Assembly: GCF_018777385.1 (NCBI RefSeq)
Contig: NZ_JAFJYB010000003.1
Coordinates: 1 to 64,000, forward strand
From: Candidatus Symbiopectobacterium endolongispinus
Lineage (GTDB): Bacteria; Pseudomonadota; Gammaproteobacteria; Enterobacterales; Enterobacteriaceae
Length of the DNA stretch: 64,000 bases
Direction: 5' to 3'
Below are positions 35,266 through 45,935 of this stretch, in pieces. The first letter of the stretch is position 1. Every line of letters starts with the position of its first letter. Made by a program: the position numbers and the translations under genes. Under the pieces are notes generated by a model that saw only the letters and a program-made list of their open reading frames with translations, had not been told where the DNA came from and made no database searches.

Positions 35266-38200
35266 TTAATCCGCGTCTCTGAAACTGCCGCGCTTCATCC
35301 GGTCAAGGCGCGCCAGTTCTGCATTAAGTTTTTTACTGACAATGCGCCCGATTTCGCGTGCGTCCTGCCGCTCTGCGCCGTGCAGATGGATATGGATTTC
35401 AGGTGGCAGCGCGCCCACTGCGGAAAGTGTCGGTGCACGGTTGACGGGTGCCACTGGGGGAAGCTCCGCCTGGCGTACTGGCTGTGACGCAGCAACGACC
35501 ACGGGGTGCGAGGTGATTGCCGCAATATTGGCGTTAGGTTGCCTTGCCGGCGTGCTGGGTTTGACACCGGTTTTTGCCGCTGGCAGGCTGGCAAGTCGGG
35601 ATTCCTGCCACTCACCCCGCACCGCCAGTGCACGCGGCAGGTTTTTAAAGACGATATCGCCGGGGCCAATCCGCTTTTTGGTTTCGTCCAGCAGGCCGGT
35701 AGTGTTGTCCGCAATTTTTTGTAAGCGGCGCTGCGTACCTGTCCCGCCGGTTAACAGCGGTGGCGAGGTGACTGTGGGAGGCTTGGTATTTCCGTCCTTG
35801 CTCTCGTCAGGTTTGGGCGACCAGTTCCAGCCCTTTTGCACCATTTTTCTGCTGCGGATCCCATTCCCACATAACGGGATCTTTCTTCAGGCTTTCTGCC
35901 TTAACGCGTGCTGCTTCCAAACCGGACAGGATAAGGTCGAGTTTTTCCAGTACCCAGCCGATCCCCTCCATCAGTTTTTGCAACGGCCACAGCAGCACGG
36001 TGAGTGCGGCACCGAGTACCCGGCCAAAGGTTTCACCGGCTGACGTGCATTTTTCCAATGCCTGACGGCTGCTATCCACCGGTGTGAATAGTTTCACAAA
36101 CCCGTCCCACACCCGGCCAACCGCATCACCGATTGCCCCGAAAACCAGTGTCAGGGTAAAAAAAGGCATCACGGAACGGTGAAAGCTGCTGCATGATGCC
36201 GCTGAACATACCGCTGAAAAAGGCTTTTATCGGCTCCCAATTACGCCAGATAAGCGCACCGACACCGACAAACGCGGCCCCGATGAGCCCTATCGGTCTT
36301 AACAGCGCCGACAATGCGCCCCCCAACAGGGACACCGCACCGGTGATCATGCCCCCCCCTATGGCAGGCAAGCCCGTTAGCCGCAACAACAGGCCGCCAA
36401 TGCCTTTACCCAACGATGCCAACGCCGAAAGTGGGGAGGTGAACACAGAAAACAGCATGCCGCGTACGGGTGTCAGCAGCGCAGGCAACCGGGAAAAGCC
36501 GCCCGATAGCGTTTTCATTATCTGCGACCAGCCGCCAACGCGTGCCATTGAACCGCCCGCGACGCCGCCCAGCGTTTGAAACATCGTGATTACACCGCCA
36601 ATGCCGCGCCCACCGGTCAATAACGTAAAACCTAATTGCAGTTTTGCCAGCGGCCCCAGCAACAAACCCGCAGCCAGCGAGGTGGCACCCATCGCCGCCG
36701 TCAGGGCTAAAGCGCTGCCACCAACAGTCAATAATGTTTGGGTGAGTTTGGGGTTATCTTTAACCCATAGCATCATGCGGTTAATAACTTCACTCAGACC
36801 TTGGGTGAGTTGTCGCAGTGGTCCATCGATCGTTTCTTCAATCTGGATACGAAACCCTTCCCAGGCGCTATCCAGTTCTTTCAGATCGCCGCTTAGGTTG
36901 TCGGCCATCACCTTGGCGGCTTTTTGTGCTTCACTGCTGGCGTTTTTCAGTGCTTCCAGCAATTTCTGTAGTTCACCATTCCCGGCTGACATCACCAACG
37001 CCTGGAATGATTTTGCGGCTTCTTCACCGGCAATATCTTTAAAGAGGGAGAGTTTATCGGTATCGCCGTACTGACTGATTTTTTTTGTACAGGTCAGTAA
37101 GAACCACTTCAGCAGGTCGCATTTTTCCTGCTGCGTCAGCGACTTCTACTCCCAGCGTTTTGAGTGCATCTTTTGCCTTGCCGGTGGGTGCAGCAAGACG
37201 TGAAAAGGTAGCCTGCAAACCTGTACCTGCGATACTTCCGCGCAGACCCACGTTAGCCATTACGCCGATCATGGCCGTTGTCTGTTCGATGCTGACGCCA
37301 AGATTAGAAAGCCCCGTCCCGGCGTATTTCATGGCCTCGCCGATATTTTTTAAGTCGGTATTGGTACGAGTGAAAGCGCCGGTTAGCACGTCACTGACGC
37401 GATCCATCTCTTTGGGATCAAGGCGGAACTGAGAAAGAATATTTGAGCTAATATCGGCGGACTCGCCTAAATCTATGCCGCCGGCCAGCGCCATATTTAA
37501 CACGCCAGGCAAGGCCGCTTGTATCGCCTGCGGGGTAAAACCGGCCATGGCAAGAAATGCCTGACCACTGGCCGCATCGCGGGTGGTAAAGGCGGTTTCC
37601 GCACCGAGTTTTTTCGCCTGGGTCCGCAAGGCTGACATGTGCTGATCGTTCTTATCCAGTCGCGTGAGCGCCTGAACGCGTGACATTTCCTCATCAAAGC
37701 CCACCGCAGGCGCCAAGAACTGCCCGCCGACATAACCGCCCGCCGTTGCACCCGCTACCGCCATGATGCCGCCATTACGCCTCTTTTGGGCTGTCTGCTG
37801 CATGCGGTCATACCGTGCGCGAGCCTGCGTTACCGCGGCCAGTTGTCGCCGCTCTCGCTCTAACGTTTGGTTGTATTGTTCAGTGCGCCGGATGGCACTT
37901 TGAATGGTGACCGAGCTTCCTGCCAGCGATACGCCGTGACCGCGCAACGCCTGTGCGCTAGCGCGCAGTTTGACCATTTCCTGATCGCGCGTCATATTCA
38001 GGCGTTCCATTTTGGCCGCCAGGGCAGCCATGTGTTCGCGCTGTTTGTCCGTCAGCACGGTGCCATTGCGCTGGGCCTTGTTGAGCCCGTCCAGAGAACG
38101 GCCCGCCTCATCAATCTGGCGCGAGGTTTTTTGCACGCTATCGCGCAGGCGGTTAAAGGTTTTTGACTGCTTGTCCAGATCGTTAATCGCGGCCTGGGTT

Positions 38201-38307
38201 TTTTTGAGGGATTCAGTCAGACCGCCCGCACTCTGGCGGGCGGCATTGACCGGGCGGGTTAGGCGGTCTATCGCGCTGAACGCAACACGGATATAAAGGC
38301 TTTTCAT
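35266..38307 (-). pseudogene. T: Tape measure protein gpT, three frameshifts
   Basis: About 1,014 codons, starting MKSLYIRVAFSAIDRLTRPV (38307). The N-terminal part is coiled-coil (SLKKTQAAINDLDKQSKT, ...), followed by the conserved phage TP901-type region (TAFTTRDAASGQAFLAMAG, LGVSIEQTTAMIGVMAN). Hydrophobic segments occur in the middle (LLTVGGSALALTAAMGATSL) and a Pro-rich tail ends in GRIVSKKLNAELARLDR. Single extra bases in A-runs of the coding strand (A8 at 37079-37086, T7 at 36168-36174, A5 near 35842) split it into four ORFs. The three insertions add up to one codon, but no full-length product is possible. It sets tail length in P2. Confidence 0.9.
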
Positions 38308-38454
38308 CGTCACGGGCTCCACTGCGGATAGCTGCCTGTTCACGCCAGGCTATCACCTCGCCCAGATCCATGCTGAAGAGTTCAGAGGGCGGCCAGTTAA
38401 AAACAACGGCAATATCGGCGACCAGATCGTCGATCTGGTCAAACAGCAACAGCG

Positions 38455-38773
38455 TTACGCTGTCTCCGTCTCCGCCTCGTTCGATTCGCCAGGCACCGCA
38501 GGTACCAAAAAAGGCGTCAACACCCCCGCCAGTTGGACAAAATCGCGGGTATCCATGGCGTTGATTTTCGCCAGCTTCAGCCTGGGAGACGTCACACGGG
38601 TTAGCAGCGTGGTGACCGAATCTGTATCCATATTTCAGCTCGTTAACCAGACGCAAACCACTCAGTGAACCGGCCTGTTTGATCTCGTCGGTAATGGCAA
38701 CGCGGGTGATTTTATTGGCATCCCGTACAATCTGGGTGATCAGCGTTACGGCGTTATCGTTTTTCTTACTCAT
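38455..38773 (-). pseudogene. E: Tail protein gpE (with E+E' read-through frame to 38213)
   Basis: P2 E starts MSKKNDNAVTLITQIVRD (ATG 38773). After codon 47 or so, two bases are missing in a TA repeat (near 38627-38634; YxMDTDSVTTLL expected). The real E frame continues as MDTDSVTTLLTRVTSPRLKL to TAA 38455-38457. In P2 a -1 slip near the E end makes E+E', and the slippery TTTTTTG is conserved here. The 2-bp deletion places the E start directly in the E' frame, so the open ORF 38773-38213 skips the slip and lacks correct E sequence in the middle. E' (LLLFDQIDDLVADIAVVFNW) overlaps the T start as in P2. Confidence 0.75.
38506..38512 (-). other. Programmed -1 frameshift slippery heptamer (E/E')
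   Basis: On the coding strand T-TTT-TTG in the context ACG CCT TTT TTG GTA, near the end of E. A -1 shift moves reading into the E' frame that runs to 38213. The same arrangement makes the E+E' tail assembly protein in P2 (comparable to lambda G/GT). Confidence 0.65.
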
Positions 38774-38820
38774 CGTTCTGTTCTCCAGGCGGCCAGATTG
38801 ACCGCCATCAGTGCGGTTAA

Positions 38821-39336
38821 TCAGCTACCGAGGCCCAGCGCAGAGATAATGCGATCCGGGTAGATGTTTTTGCCGTCTTTCTTGTAGATAAAGTTCAGCA
38901 AATCAATTTCGATAATCGGTTGATCGTCGATCGACAGCTTGTAGTAGGTGTTCTTCAGCGCATAGGTGACAGAGGTGCCATCGCCTTGTTTAGCTTCGCC
39001 ATTGTCAATTTCAGTCACACGCCCGCGCATTTCCACTTCAACAAGCTGACTATCACCGTCGGTGTAATATTCACCGGCAAAGCGCAAACGGGTTTCATCA
39101 ATACCGCCGCCGTATTCCTGCAACAGTGTCTTGACCATGCCACCGACCACCATTGACGCATCCAGTGCGCCAGCATCCAGACCGAGATCGACAGCAGCAG
39201 AGCCAATCATGCCGCCGCCCTGAAAATCTTCCGTCTTGTGGGTTAGTTTTGGCAGCGTGACATAAGTCACTTTGCCGATTTGGTTATTGCCGTTCACAAA
39301 GGCAGTGAACAAGCGCAATTTATGCGGGATTGCCAT
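38821..39336 (-). CDS. FII: Tail tube protein gpFII
   Basis: 171 aa (P2 FII 172). MAIPHKLRLFTAFVNGNNQIG, GGGIDETRLRFAGEYYTDGD, then YYKLSIDDQPIIEIDLLNFI: the major tail tube protein of contractile P2 tails. Intact; directly after the sheath gene in the FI-FII-E-T-U order, all minus here. Confidence 0.93.
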   Translation of the reverse strand: MAIPHKLRLFTAFVNGNNQIGKVTYVTLPKLTHKTEDFQGGGMIGSAAVDLGLDAGALDASMVVGGMVKTLLQEYGGGIDETRLRFAGEYYTDGDSQLVEVEMRGRVTEIDNGEAKQGDGTSVTYALKNTYYKLSIDDQPIIEIDLLNFIYKKDGKNIYPDRIISALGLGS

Positions 39337-40527
39337 TATTTTCCTCTCAGCGATGCAAACGCAGGCGAAAAGTATTCATCCGTGAAGGTCTGGTACAGCG
39401 TCAGATCTTCCAGCGGCGGCACAGGTGTGTACTTGTAGCGCGCACGCACCTGTCCCTGACGTAGCCTCGTAGTGGGGTTGTCTTCAATGTCAAACCAGCA
39501 TTCCGCGCCGATCAGTTGCCCTTTCGTCACCAATGAACTGAGTTTGCCTGAAATACCGCTGACCACGTCTTTTACGTTGGCCGGGGTAAGCGGTTCATCC
39601 ACGCTTTCAAATTGCGCCTCGGCAATACTGTCAGCGAGAATTTGCGCCGTGCGGGTATACACCTCAAAGAGGTAGTCACTAAAGAGGTAGTCACTGGTTT
39701 GCGTGGTACGGTTGCCCCAGAAGCGAAAACCGTTGCGCTTGATAAGCGTAGTGACCTCTTTGCTGTTCAGCGCGTTGGCGTCACTATCTTCTGCCTGAAG
39801 TGACCAGAACACATCACGGGAAATGCCCAGCACGTTATTCACCGGAACATTGGACAGTGACTTGTGCCAGCCCTGATCGTTATCAATGGCCGCACGTAAA
39901 CCGCAGGCATATGCCGGGGCCGGGAAGGTTTCATTTTCACCGGTCAACGGGTTATAGGCGATAAAGTCCGGCCAGATCAGCATTAACTCGCGATAGGCAA
40001 ATTTCCCACGATAGGCGATGGCCTTTGCCATTGTCGTGCAGCCATGACACCCGGCATAAACGAATGCCCGCAGGCTCTGAGCAATACCGCACAGTGCTGT
40101 GGTCACTTCCTCAGTGTCATGGTCGGGAACGGCCAGCACGCGCGGGCGATAGTTAACCCTGGCTTCTGCTGTCAGCAAGGCATACATGCCGGTATAGCTG
40201 CCATCAGCCAGCGTGCCGCCGATAATCAACTGCGATTGCGTCTTTTCGCCGTTTTCCGTTGCTGCCGCGACACGCACCACAATGACTTTGGGACTGGTCT
40301 GGTCAGAAATGGCTTTCAGCGTTTTGTACAGGGAGCCGGTTTTACCCGCCTTGCCAAGTACACCGTTAACCCGTGTCAGTAGCACGGGGGTATTCAGGGG
40401 AAAGGTGTTCGGGTCTGCGTCATCCGCCACACACTACGCCAATTACACTGGAATCAATGTCATTGATCGCGGTAACGAGGTCGGTATTTTCGCGAACGTG
40501 TACACCGTGGAAACGTGCCTCTGACAT
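39336..40527 (-). pseudogene. FI: Tail sheath protein gpFI, 2-bp deletion
   Basis: Contractile sheath, about 397 codons. It starts MSEARFHGVHVRENTDLVTA (ATG 40527) and breaks after IGVVC at about 40433. Two bases (GT of a GT repeat) are missing relative to the expected VVCVADDADP. The remaining 364 codons are open to 39336 and include VTTALCGIAQSLRAFVYAGC and FRFWGNRTTQTSDYLF. It also has a 15-bp in-frame tandem duplication giving SDYLFSDYLFEVY. An internal GTG (40430) could start the long fragment, lacking the first 34 residues. Confidence 0.87.
39666..39695. repeat. 15-bp tandem duplication inside FI
   Basis: Two exact adjacent copies of AAAGAGGTAGTCACT (39666-39680 and 39681-39695). In the FI frame they duplicate five codons (SDYLF) without changing the frame. 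It is recent by its perfect identity. Confidence 0.85.
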
Positions 40528-40679
40528 GTTAACCACCATTACGTTATTGAGTTCGCGGTGATAATCCCCCATTTTTAACCACAACTCATACCCTTTGAGG
40601 CCTGAGAAGCGGGCGACAACAAAAAGCCATTTTCCCCCGCCCGCGCGTGTGAAATCATGCGACAAGACACGGGGGTGAT

Positions 40680-41814
40680 ATGGCACTTTCAGGATTGGCA
40701 GACACGTTGACCAGCAAGATCACGGGTGACAACAACCCCCTTGCTGACGCGGTAAAAGTCCCGGCGTTTAACGTCACGCTTGGCGGGAAATCACTTAACG
40801 CATTAAGCGATCGTCTAATGTCGCTCTCGCTTACCGATAATCGCGGGTTTGATGCTGACCAGTTGACGATCTCACTGGACGACACCGACGGTCTGATTGG
40901 TCTGCCCTCGCGCGGGGCAGAGATTGCCCTGTCCATTGGCTGGCTGGGTGAGTCGTTGATTTACAGGGGGCGGTATACCGTTGATGAAGTCGCTCATGAA
41001 GGCCCGCCGGATGTGCTGAACATCACGGCCCGTAGCGCTGATTTTCGTGATGAATTTAACGTTAAGCGTGAAGTATCCTGGCACGATGTGACTGTTGAGC
41101 GTGTGGTGTCTACTATCGCGCACCGTTACGGGCTGAAAGCGCAAATCAGCGACAGGCTGATGAATATCGAGATTGACCACCCCGACCAGACACAAGAAAG
41201 CGACATGTCATTTTTAACCCGAATGGCAGAAATGTTGGGCGCGATTGCCACGGTTAAAAACGGGGCATTGCTGTTTATCCTGCCCGGTGGCGGGGTAACG
41301 GCATCCGGCAAGGCGTTACCGTCAGCCAGTATTACCCGCAGCAGAGGAGACTGGCACCGCTTTCGCATTGCGGATCGTGATGCTTACACCGGTGTGCGTG
41401 CCTACTGGCTGGATCTCTATTTTGGCAAAAAAAAAGAAAGTCAGTGTCAAGCGGCGCGGAACCCGACCAGAACAAGAGAAAAGCAGCCGCCGTGAGGGCG
41501 AATACATGGAGGGGGCCGATGGCAACGTGTATGTGCTGCGTAAAACCTACCCAAATGAAACCGCCTCCAAACGCGCTGCCGCAGCAAAATGGCAACAGCT
41601 TCAACGGGGAGCCGCCGAGTTCTCTATCACCATGGCGCGTGGCCGCGCTGATCTGTACCCGGAAATGCACGTCACCGTTACCGGCTTTAAAGCGGAGATT
41701 GATAATCAGGCATGGATTATTTCACGCGCGGAGCATGTGATTGACGGCAGCGGTTTTACCACGCGTCTGGAGCTGGAAGCGAAAATATCTGACTGGATTG
41801 CAGAAAGTGAATAG
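40680..41814 (+). pseudogene. D: Late control/tail protein gpD, frameshift in A9
   Basis: gpD (P2: 387 aa; T4 gp27-like hub). MALSGLADTLTSKITGDNNP, DADQLTISLDDTDGLIGLPS, IGWLGESLIYRGRYTVDEVA, IEIDHPDQTQESDMSFLTRM. After DLYFGKKK an A9 run at 41427-41435 (8 expected) shifts the frame. The correct C-terminal frame (KVSVKRRGTRPEQEKSSRRE... to ISDWIAESE) ends at 41814. Transcriptional slippage on A9 could in principle restore some product. D is still on the plus strand, separated from its P2 partner U by the inversion. Confidence 0.87.
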
Positions 41815-41852
41815 AATAACCGTGAGTTCACGTCCAGCAGGAGAGCCATCAC

Positions 41853-42148
41853 ATGTTCAGATGCCCACGTCGCGGCGCGTCAGGCCGTACTCGCACCAGT
41901 ACAAAAATGAATAACACCAATACGGTACGACGCAAGTACTACCAGTGTAACAATCTGGCGTGCGGTGCGTGCTTTACCACGATGGAAGCTTTCGAAAAGC
42001 TCACCTCAAAGCAGAACAGTGGGGAGGCCCCCTGCCGGATGACTTTGTTCCCCGCGACGCGTTTCCGGCCTCCCACTACGGGAAGGTGCAGCTTGATTTG
42101 ATGCTTGTCGATGAGGGCGATGAAGCTCAACATGCACGGCGAAATTGA
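41853..42148 (+). pseudogene. ogr: Ogr/Delta-type late gene activator, zinc Cys lost and frameshifted
   Basis: Starts MFRCPRRGASGRTRTSTKM. The Ogr zinc finger is CPxCG...CxxxxC; here the second Cys is Arg (CPRRG), while CNNLACGACF is kept. Near 41980 the frame moves: the expected continuation (AHLKAEQWGGPLPDDFVPRD..., DLMLVDEGDE) lies in the next frame, to 42148. Ogr activates P2 late promoters with host RNA polymerase. With both defects late transcription of the prophage should be off. It is the last recognisable phage gene on this side. Confidence 0.8.
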
Positions 42149-42213
42149 CTGACGTAACGTGCGGAATGAGGCTTTACGTGGTGATTTTGTGGGAGGATGG
42201 ATTTAAAGAAAAA

Positions 42214-42235
42214 GCCCCGGAAACCGGAGTCTTTT
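42214..42235 (+). terminator. Probable terminator after ogr
   Basis: CCGG-AAA-CCGG core hairpin with flanking partial pairing, followed by AGTCTTTT. It closes the D-ogr transcript and marks the approximate right end of the prophage. Confidence 0.5.
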
Positions 42236-42605
42236 GGTCAAAGATGGACGTTATCTGGACACTGCGAAATTAAATTCTTTTTTTCAACGCATTGCACTTT
42301 AATTTAACGCACTTCAGGGAGCCTTTTGCTTTATGTCCATTCATCCGAAATAAAACACTGCAATAATCTGAACCAATACGGTGTTCCCACTGCTTGTTAA
42401 TCAATAACAGTTGTATTGTTATTTTTTATTTAATTATAAAAATTTATCTTCACTGTCTTTGTAACAATAATGTTGTGCGGATGTGCGCTGTAACACGCAT
42501 TTTACACGAAGCCTGGCTGTCGTGTGGGAATGACGCACGTTCGAGATGGTTGGAGTAGCGATTCACCTGCAACAACAAAATTAGAATAAACAGAGGCATA
42601 TAAGT
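42236..42605. other. Region between prophage end and mqo
   Basis: AT-rich, no gene. It should contain attR and the mqo promoter. I searched for a copy of the tRNA-Leu 3' end and found none. ATG of mqo follows a purine-rich AGAGGCATATAAGT. Confidence 0.4.
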
Positions 42606-44177
42606 ATGAAAAAACTACGGGCTTTGGTCTTGTGCCTGAATCTGGCGGGAACCGCCGCGTTGCCCGCATGGGCGGAAAGTACAGCGGATACTGCAAAAAC
42701 TACCGATGTGGTACTGATCGGTGGTGGTGTCATGAGTGCCACCCTTGGGACTTATCTTCAGGAACTGCAACCCGACTGGTCAATCACGATGGTTGAGCGT
42801 CTGGATAAGGTTGCCGAAGAAAGCTCCAACGGTTGGAATAACGCAGGTACCGGCCACTCGGCTTTTATGGAACTGAACTACACGCCTGAAAAAGCCGACG
42901 GCGCTATAGATATCAGTAAAGCGGTTGAGATCAGCGAAGCGTTCGAGATTTCGCGTCAGTTCTGGTCTTACCAGGTCAAGAATGGCGTGCTGTACGATCC
43001 GAATCTGTTTATCAACAGCGTGCCGCACATCAGCTTTGTCTGGGGCGATGAGAATACCGCCTTCCTGAACCAGCGCTATAAGGCGTTGCAGCACAGTACG
43101 TTGTTCCGTGGCATGGAGTTCAGTGACGATTACGCCACTCCAATCCTGGGCACCTCTGGTGATGGAAGGGCGCGATCCTGCGCAGAAAGTGGCTGCTACG
43201 CGCATGCCGATTGGCACCGATGTCAATTACGGTGAAATCACGCGTCAGCTGATTTCCGGACTACAGACCAAAACCAACTTCTCACTGCGCTTGAATGCAG
43301 AAGTGCGCGAGATAAAGCGTAATGCGGACCACACCTGGAGCATTATCTATGCGGATTTGAAGGACGGTGAGGAAGAGCATGCCATCAATGCCAAGTTTGT
43401 CTTTATTGGCGCGGGCGGGGCGGCACTGCCGTTATTGCAAAAATCCGGTATTCCCGAAGCGGATCTCTATGGCGGCTTCCCGGTGGGCGGAGAGTTTCTG
43501 GTCACCGACAATCCTGACATCGTAAAACGCCATATGGCAAAGCCTCCGTGGGCGCACCGCCGATGTCCGTGCCGCATCTGGATACACGCATCTTTAACGG
43601 TAAACCAGCGCTGCTGTTTGGGCCTTTTGCTACGTTCTTCAGCAAGTTCTTGAAAAATGGTTCCCTGTGGGATTTACCGGGCTCTGTCACGTTGTCAAAT
43701 CTGATGCCGATGACGCATGTCGGGCTGGATAATTTCGATCTGGTCAAATACCTGATCGGACAGGTGATGATGGATGATGACGATCGTTTCGCTGCTCTGA
43801 AAGAGTATTTCCCCGAGGCTAAAAAGGAAGACTGACGCTTGGCGGTTGCCGGACAGCGGGTTCAGGTTATTAAGAAGGATGCGGATAAAGGTGGTGTACT
43901 AAAGTTGGGCACCGAGATCGTCAGTTCGCAGGATGGCACTATCGCTGCGTTGCTGGGCGCTTCTCCTGGGGCGTCAACCGCAGCACCGATCATGCTGAGT
44001 CTGCTGGAAAAAGTGTTTAAGCAACAGGTAGCAACGCCAGAATGGCAGGGCAAACTGAAGGCGATCGTGCCGTCTTACGGCAAAAAACTATATGGTGATA
44101 TCGATCTTACCAACCAGATCCGCCGCTATACTAGCGACACGCTGCACCTGAACTACATTGAAGTGAAACCGGAGTAA
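42606..44177 (+). pseudogene. mqo: Malate:quinone oxidoreductase, two frameshifts and a nonsense
   Basis: FAD-dependent membrane-associated malate oxidase feeding quinones in the TCA cycle. N-terminal signal-like segment ([18 protein letters not shown]), FAD-binding [17 protein letters not shown], then [20 protein letters not shown] as in E. coli Mqo. Frame breaks occur near 43138 (true continuation [20 protein letters not shown]) and near 43530 (continuation [17 protein letters not shown], with several bases deleted). A TGG-to-TGA nonsense at 43833-43835 falls in the conserved KKEDWRL. The C terminus ([20 protein letters not shown]) remains recognisable. Confidence 0.92.
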
Positions 44178-44204
44178 CACAGTGTAAGCTGTAGTGCTTT
44201 AAGC

Positions 44205-44240
44205 AAACAAGAAAGGCCGCATTAGAGGCCTTTCTTGTTT
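44205..44240. terminator. Bidirectional terminator between mqo and fadL
   Basis: Long perfect inverted repeat AAACAAGAAAGGCC / GGCCTTTCTTGTTT with an 8-nt loop. A T-rich right arm follows mqo and, on the other strand, fadL. Confidence 0.85.
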
Positions 44241-44254
44241 ATCGCTACTGGCGA

Positions 44255-45542
44255 TTAGAACGTGTAGTTCAGGTTAACGCCGTAGAGCCAGGCGCGGCCT
44301 TTGGAACTGAAGTCATAAGCTACAGAACTGAAGGACCCTGGAGCATGTTCGGAAATATCGACACTCTTGCCGTGCATATAGGAAACACCCACATCCACGG
44401 ACATATCTTTGTTAAACGCATACGTGGTACCAGCACTTAACCAGAAACGATCTTGGTCTGGAATAGAAATGGTGCGTTTGCCTGCTGGGACTGGGCTATC
44501 GTCAAATGCAACACCGGAGCGGAAAGTCCAATTATCATCGTGATAATAGGTAGTGCCGAGTGCGATACGATAAGCATCACGGAACCCTTCCTCTTTTTCA
44601 AACAAGGTATTGCCATTGCTACCCGTTGCTTTCAGTTCTGTGAACTGACTCCAACTTGTATAGGCCATACTATAATGTACTGCCCATTGTGGGGCTACAC
44701 GGTGGTAAGCAGAAATTTCCCACATTTCGGGGAGGTTCAGCGTCAATTTACCTGGCACTGTCGCTCCATTAAGTCCACCCAATCCTGCTGGCAGTTGGTT
44801 GCTGTAATCACCACTGAAGTCAATATCAACCTTTGAGCGGTAGGTAAGACCGAAGCGATTATTTTTTATCAATTTCATACAGAATACCGGCATTCCAACC
44901 ATAGCCCCATTCTTTGCCTTCTAGACGGGATATTTCAGTAGAACGCGGAAGACCGCCATTAATGGGAGGAAGTCCATTCAGGTCCCCTAGATGACACACA
45001 ATAGTTGCATCTGCATAAACAGCATTTACACCCAAGCCAAAGCTAAAGTGCTGGTTCAATCTGTAAGCTGCACTCGGGTTCAAGTTAGAAGTAACAAGAT
45101 CGGTTTTTCCACCAATCGAACCTGCTGCATAGTTATCATTAAATTCTGTTGCTAATCCGTAATTGGTGGTAGCTGAAGCACCGATCGCCCACTGCTCATT
45201 TAACGGCATGATAAGGTGCATGTTCGGCACCCAAGCGTGCGGTGCGATATTTTTCGCACTGGCATCATTACCTGTAAGTCGATTTGATCCGGAAATATCA
45301 ATATCTGGATTAATATACGTCACGCCACCAGAAACCGTGGTGCGATCGAACATTGTCATGGTGGCGGGGTTGCGGCTGCCGGATGTCGCATTATCGGCCA
45401 TGGCACCTTCGCCAGAAAACGCACGCCCCAACCCGGATGAAGAGTATTCATTGAGTTGGAAGCCTGCGGCGGAAACTTGTGCTGAAACCAGTGCCACTGC
45501 TATCGCTACTGCGGAGTGTTTAAACAGGTTTTTCTGGCCCAT
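44255..45542 (-). pseudogene. fadL: Long-chain fatty acid outer-membrane transporter FadL, frameshift
   Basis: 14-strand-type outer-membrane barrel. ATG 45542 ([20 protein letters not shown], signal peptide, then [20 protein letters not shown], the N-terminal hatch). An extra A in the A6 run near 44871 ([14 protein letters not shown] expected) stops the first part after EIDKK. The second part is open to the terminal Phe (NLNYTF). FadL imports exogenous long-chain fatty acids. A FadR-like site lies upstream. The pathway is also broken at fadJ, so fatty-acid use seems abandoned. Confidence 0.9.
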
Positions 45543-45627
45543 GACCAAAACCTCATCGTGTACTTGTTATTTGACTTTGTTACATACCGTAACAAGGGAC
45601 GCGCATTGTAGGGGGCGCTGGTGGACT

Positions 45628-45644
45628 GACAAATCAGACCAGTT
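45628..45644. promoter_or_regulatory. FadR-like operator upstream of fadL
   Basis: On the minus strand AACTGGTCTGATTTGTC, close to the FadR consensus AACTGGTCNGACCTGTT. It is 86 bp before the fadL start, consistent with acyl-CoA-responsive repression. Confidence 0.65.
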
Positions 45645-45935
45645 GGCGAAAGTATAAGTGGGGAGTATGAAAATGTTGCAAGTTTGTGTTCTAAATATTT
45701 CCATATTGATGTAAAAACCAGATCCAGTTAACATATTCGTTAAGAAATACGCGGTCTACGGTGAGTTAATTTACCTAATAATAACAAAATGATGTGAGAT
45801 TGATCACTAAATGCCCTTACATGCAGTAAGTTCTAGTGCTTGGTGGGCCTGCTGAGTAAAATAGTGGGAAAAGTGATATTTTTGAACTGGATCAAATCTG
45901 CCTGGGCAGATCGTTACCCGTAGAGGAAAAGCATC

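Noticed and set aside
38213-38773. 186-codon ORF as an intact tail gene
   Set aside because: It is the E start joined to the E' frame after a 2-bp deletion; the middle residues do not match gpE.
40600-40680. Ogr-type late promoter (TGT-N12-ACA) upstream of FI
   Set aside because: The best match has an 11-base spacer, so it is not convincing by eye.
42150-42605. attR copy of the tRNA-Leu 3' end
   Set aside because: No match to the TpsiC or acceptor sequence could be found by eye.
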